The notes under the pieces: model-generated
What the model was told of the DNA's origin: nothing
Databases searched by the model: none
The model's input: the letters and a program-made list of their open reading frames with translations, nothing else
Shown here: positions 63,548-64,000 of the stretch, one piece after another
Layout of the letters: each line of letters opens with the position of its first letter
How positions within the stretch are numbered: position 1 is the stretch's first letter
Source: Saprospiraceae bacterium
GTDB taxonomy: Bacteria; Bacteroidota; Bacteroidia; Chitinophagales; Saprospiraceae
Assembly: GCA_016717145.1 (NCBI GenBank)
Contig: JADKGD010000016.1
Coordinates: 104,283 to 168,282, forward strand
Length of the DNA: 64,000 bases
Direction: 5' to 3'
Made by a program: the position numbers and the translations under genes

Positions 63548-64000
63548 TTTTTTTTAATTTTTGATTAATGATGAATACTGACAAGACAAAGGTTATAATG
63601 TTTTGTTTTAATCATGCCTCAAATTATTATTTGAGACTTATTTTGAGCTAGCTGAAAAAGTCAGCTTCAAAAAATGGCATCAAATATTTCCAAAGTCATT
63701 GTTCAAAAAACAGGGGACAAAGCATAAGACTAAGGGCTAAATTAAGGTAGAGCATAACAATGAGATGAATGAAGGAATAAGACTTGGATGCACTCAATTC
63801 TCGGTATGACGAGAATATTTAGTTGTGATCAAAGTTATTGATTTGTAGTATTTTACCAATATAAATATAATGATAATTTCTGGTTATCTAAACCACTGGA
63901 AGAAGGACTGCTTTCAATGAGTTAAATATATGGTAATCAATTTTTTATAAAAACATTTAGACACTTGAGTTCAAGGTTTTTAATTAATCCAATCAAAACT
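63548..64000. other. intergenic end of window, no gene seen
   Basis: About 450 bases after the small lipoprotein start, up to the window edge. No long frame, repeat or RNA structure could be recognised. It probably holds the promoter of the lipoprotein gene. Confidence 0.35.

Overview
The window looks like part of the chromosome of a member of the Bacteroidota, most likely a Saprospiraceae-like environmental bacterium. The evidence is AT-rich DNA, a type IX secretion (T9SS) C-terminal sorting tail on a giant adhesin, SdrD-B-like and PKD/Ig-like surface repeats, several TAnnTTTG promoter elements, and few Shine-Dalgarno sites. The assignment rests on gene content only.

Layout. 1-1134: the end of a membrane protein and a small esterase. 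1914-16442: one giant T9SS-exported adhesin of about 4,840 residues. It is built from twelve 74-residue Ig-like repeats, nine ~151-residue DUF11-like repeats and two blocks of SdrD-B-like repeats, and is interrupted by two indel clusters inside its repeat arrays. 16443-17180: a non-coding stretch with an inverted-repeat element carrying two copies of a two-hairpin module with compensatory base changes. 17181-36138: ordinary, mostly intact housekeeping DNA. It holds a methyltransferase, an ABC exporter, a pterin/fatty-acid operon (PTPS, folE, fabD, yqgE, ABC-F), a gluconate operon (gntK, gnd, gntP), a class C serine hydrolase, a non-homologous end-joining operon (ligD, ku, an EEP-family nuclease) and rarA. 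36353-39107: an esterase, a channel-like membrane protein, a DUF1801 protein and an outer-membrane barrel.

39186-56925 is an effector-rich accessory island and the most interesting part. A transmembrane protein with an N-terminal EAD11-like effector-associated domain is encoded divergently from an EAD1-EAD11-trypsin-like protease, with a likely promoter for each gene between them. The protease gene is followed by an SGNH hydrolase. Next come a signal-less S8 subtilisin, a pair of F-S-G-R-x-N-P proteins (one with a papain-like Cys/His pattern), a CAATTG hairpin repeat array, and an operon of membrane-anchored trypsin-like protease, secreted barrel-like protein, membrane protein and membrane-embedded patatin phospholipase. 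I propose that the EAD pair forms a transmembrane sensor plus protease effector joined by homotypic EAD contacts, as is known for EAD conflict systems. 57343-62787 holds two large surface-protein genes on the minus strand (BNR/sortilin-like repeats, and an S74-type fibre), and 63190-63547 a small lipoprotein.

Caution: many genes outside 17-36 kb, and one housekeeping gene inside it (ABC-F), are broken by single-base indels, many of them in homopolymers. This looks like consensus error in a long-read assembly at least as much as true gene decay. Such genes are described here as the reconstructed single gene, with the break sites noted.
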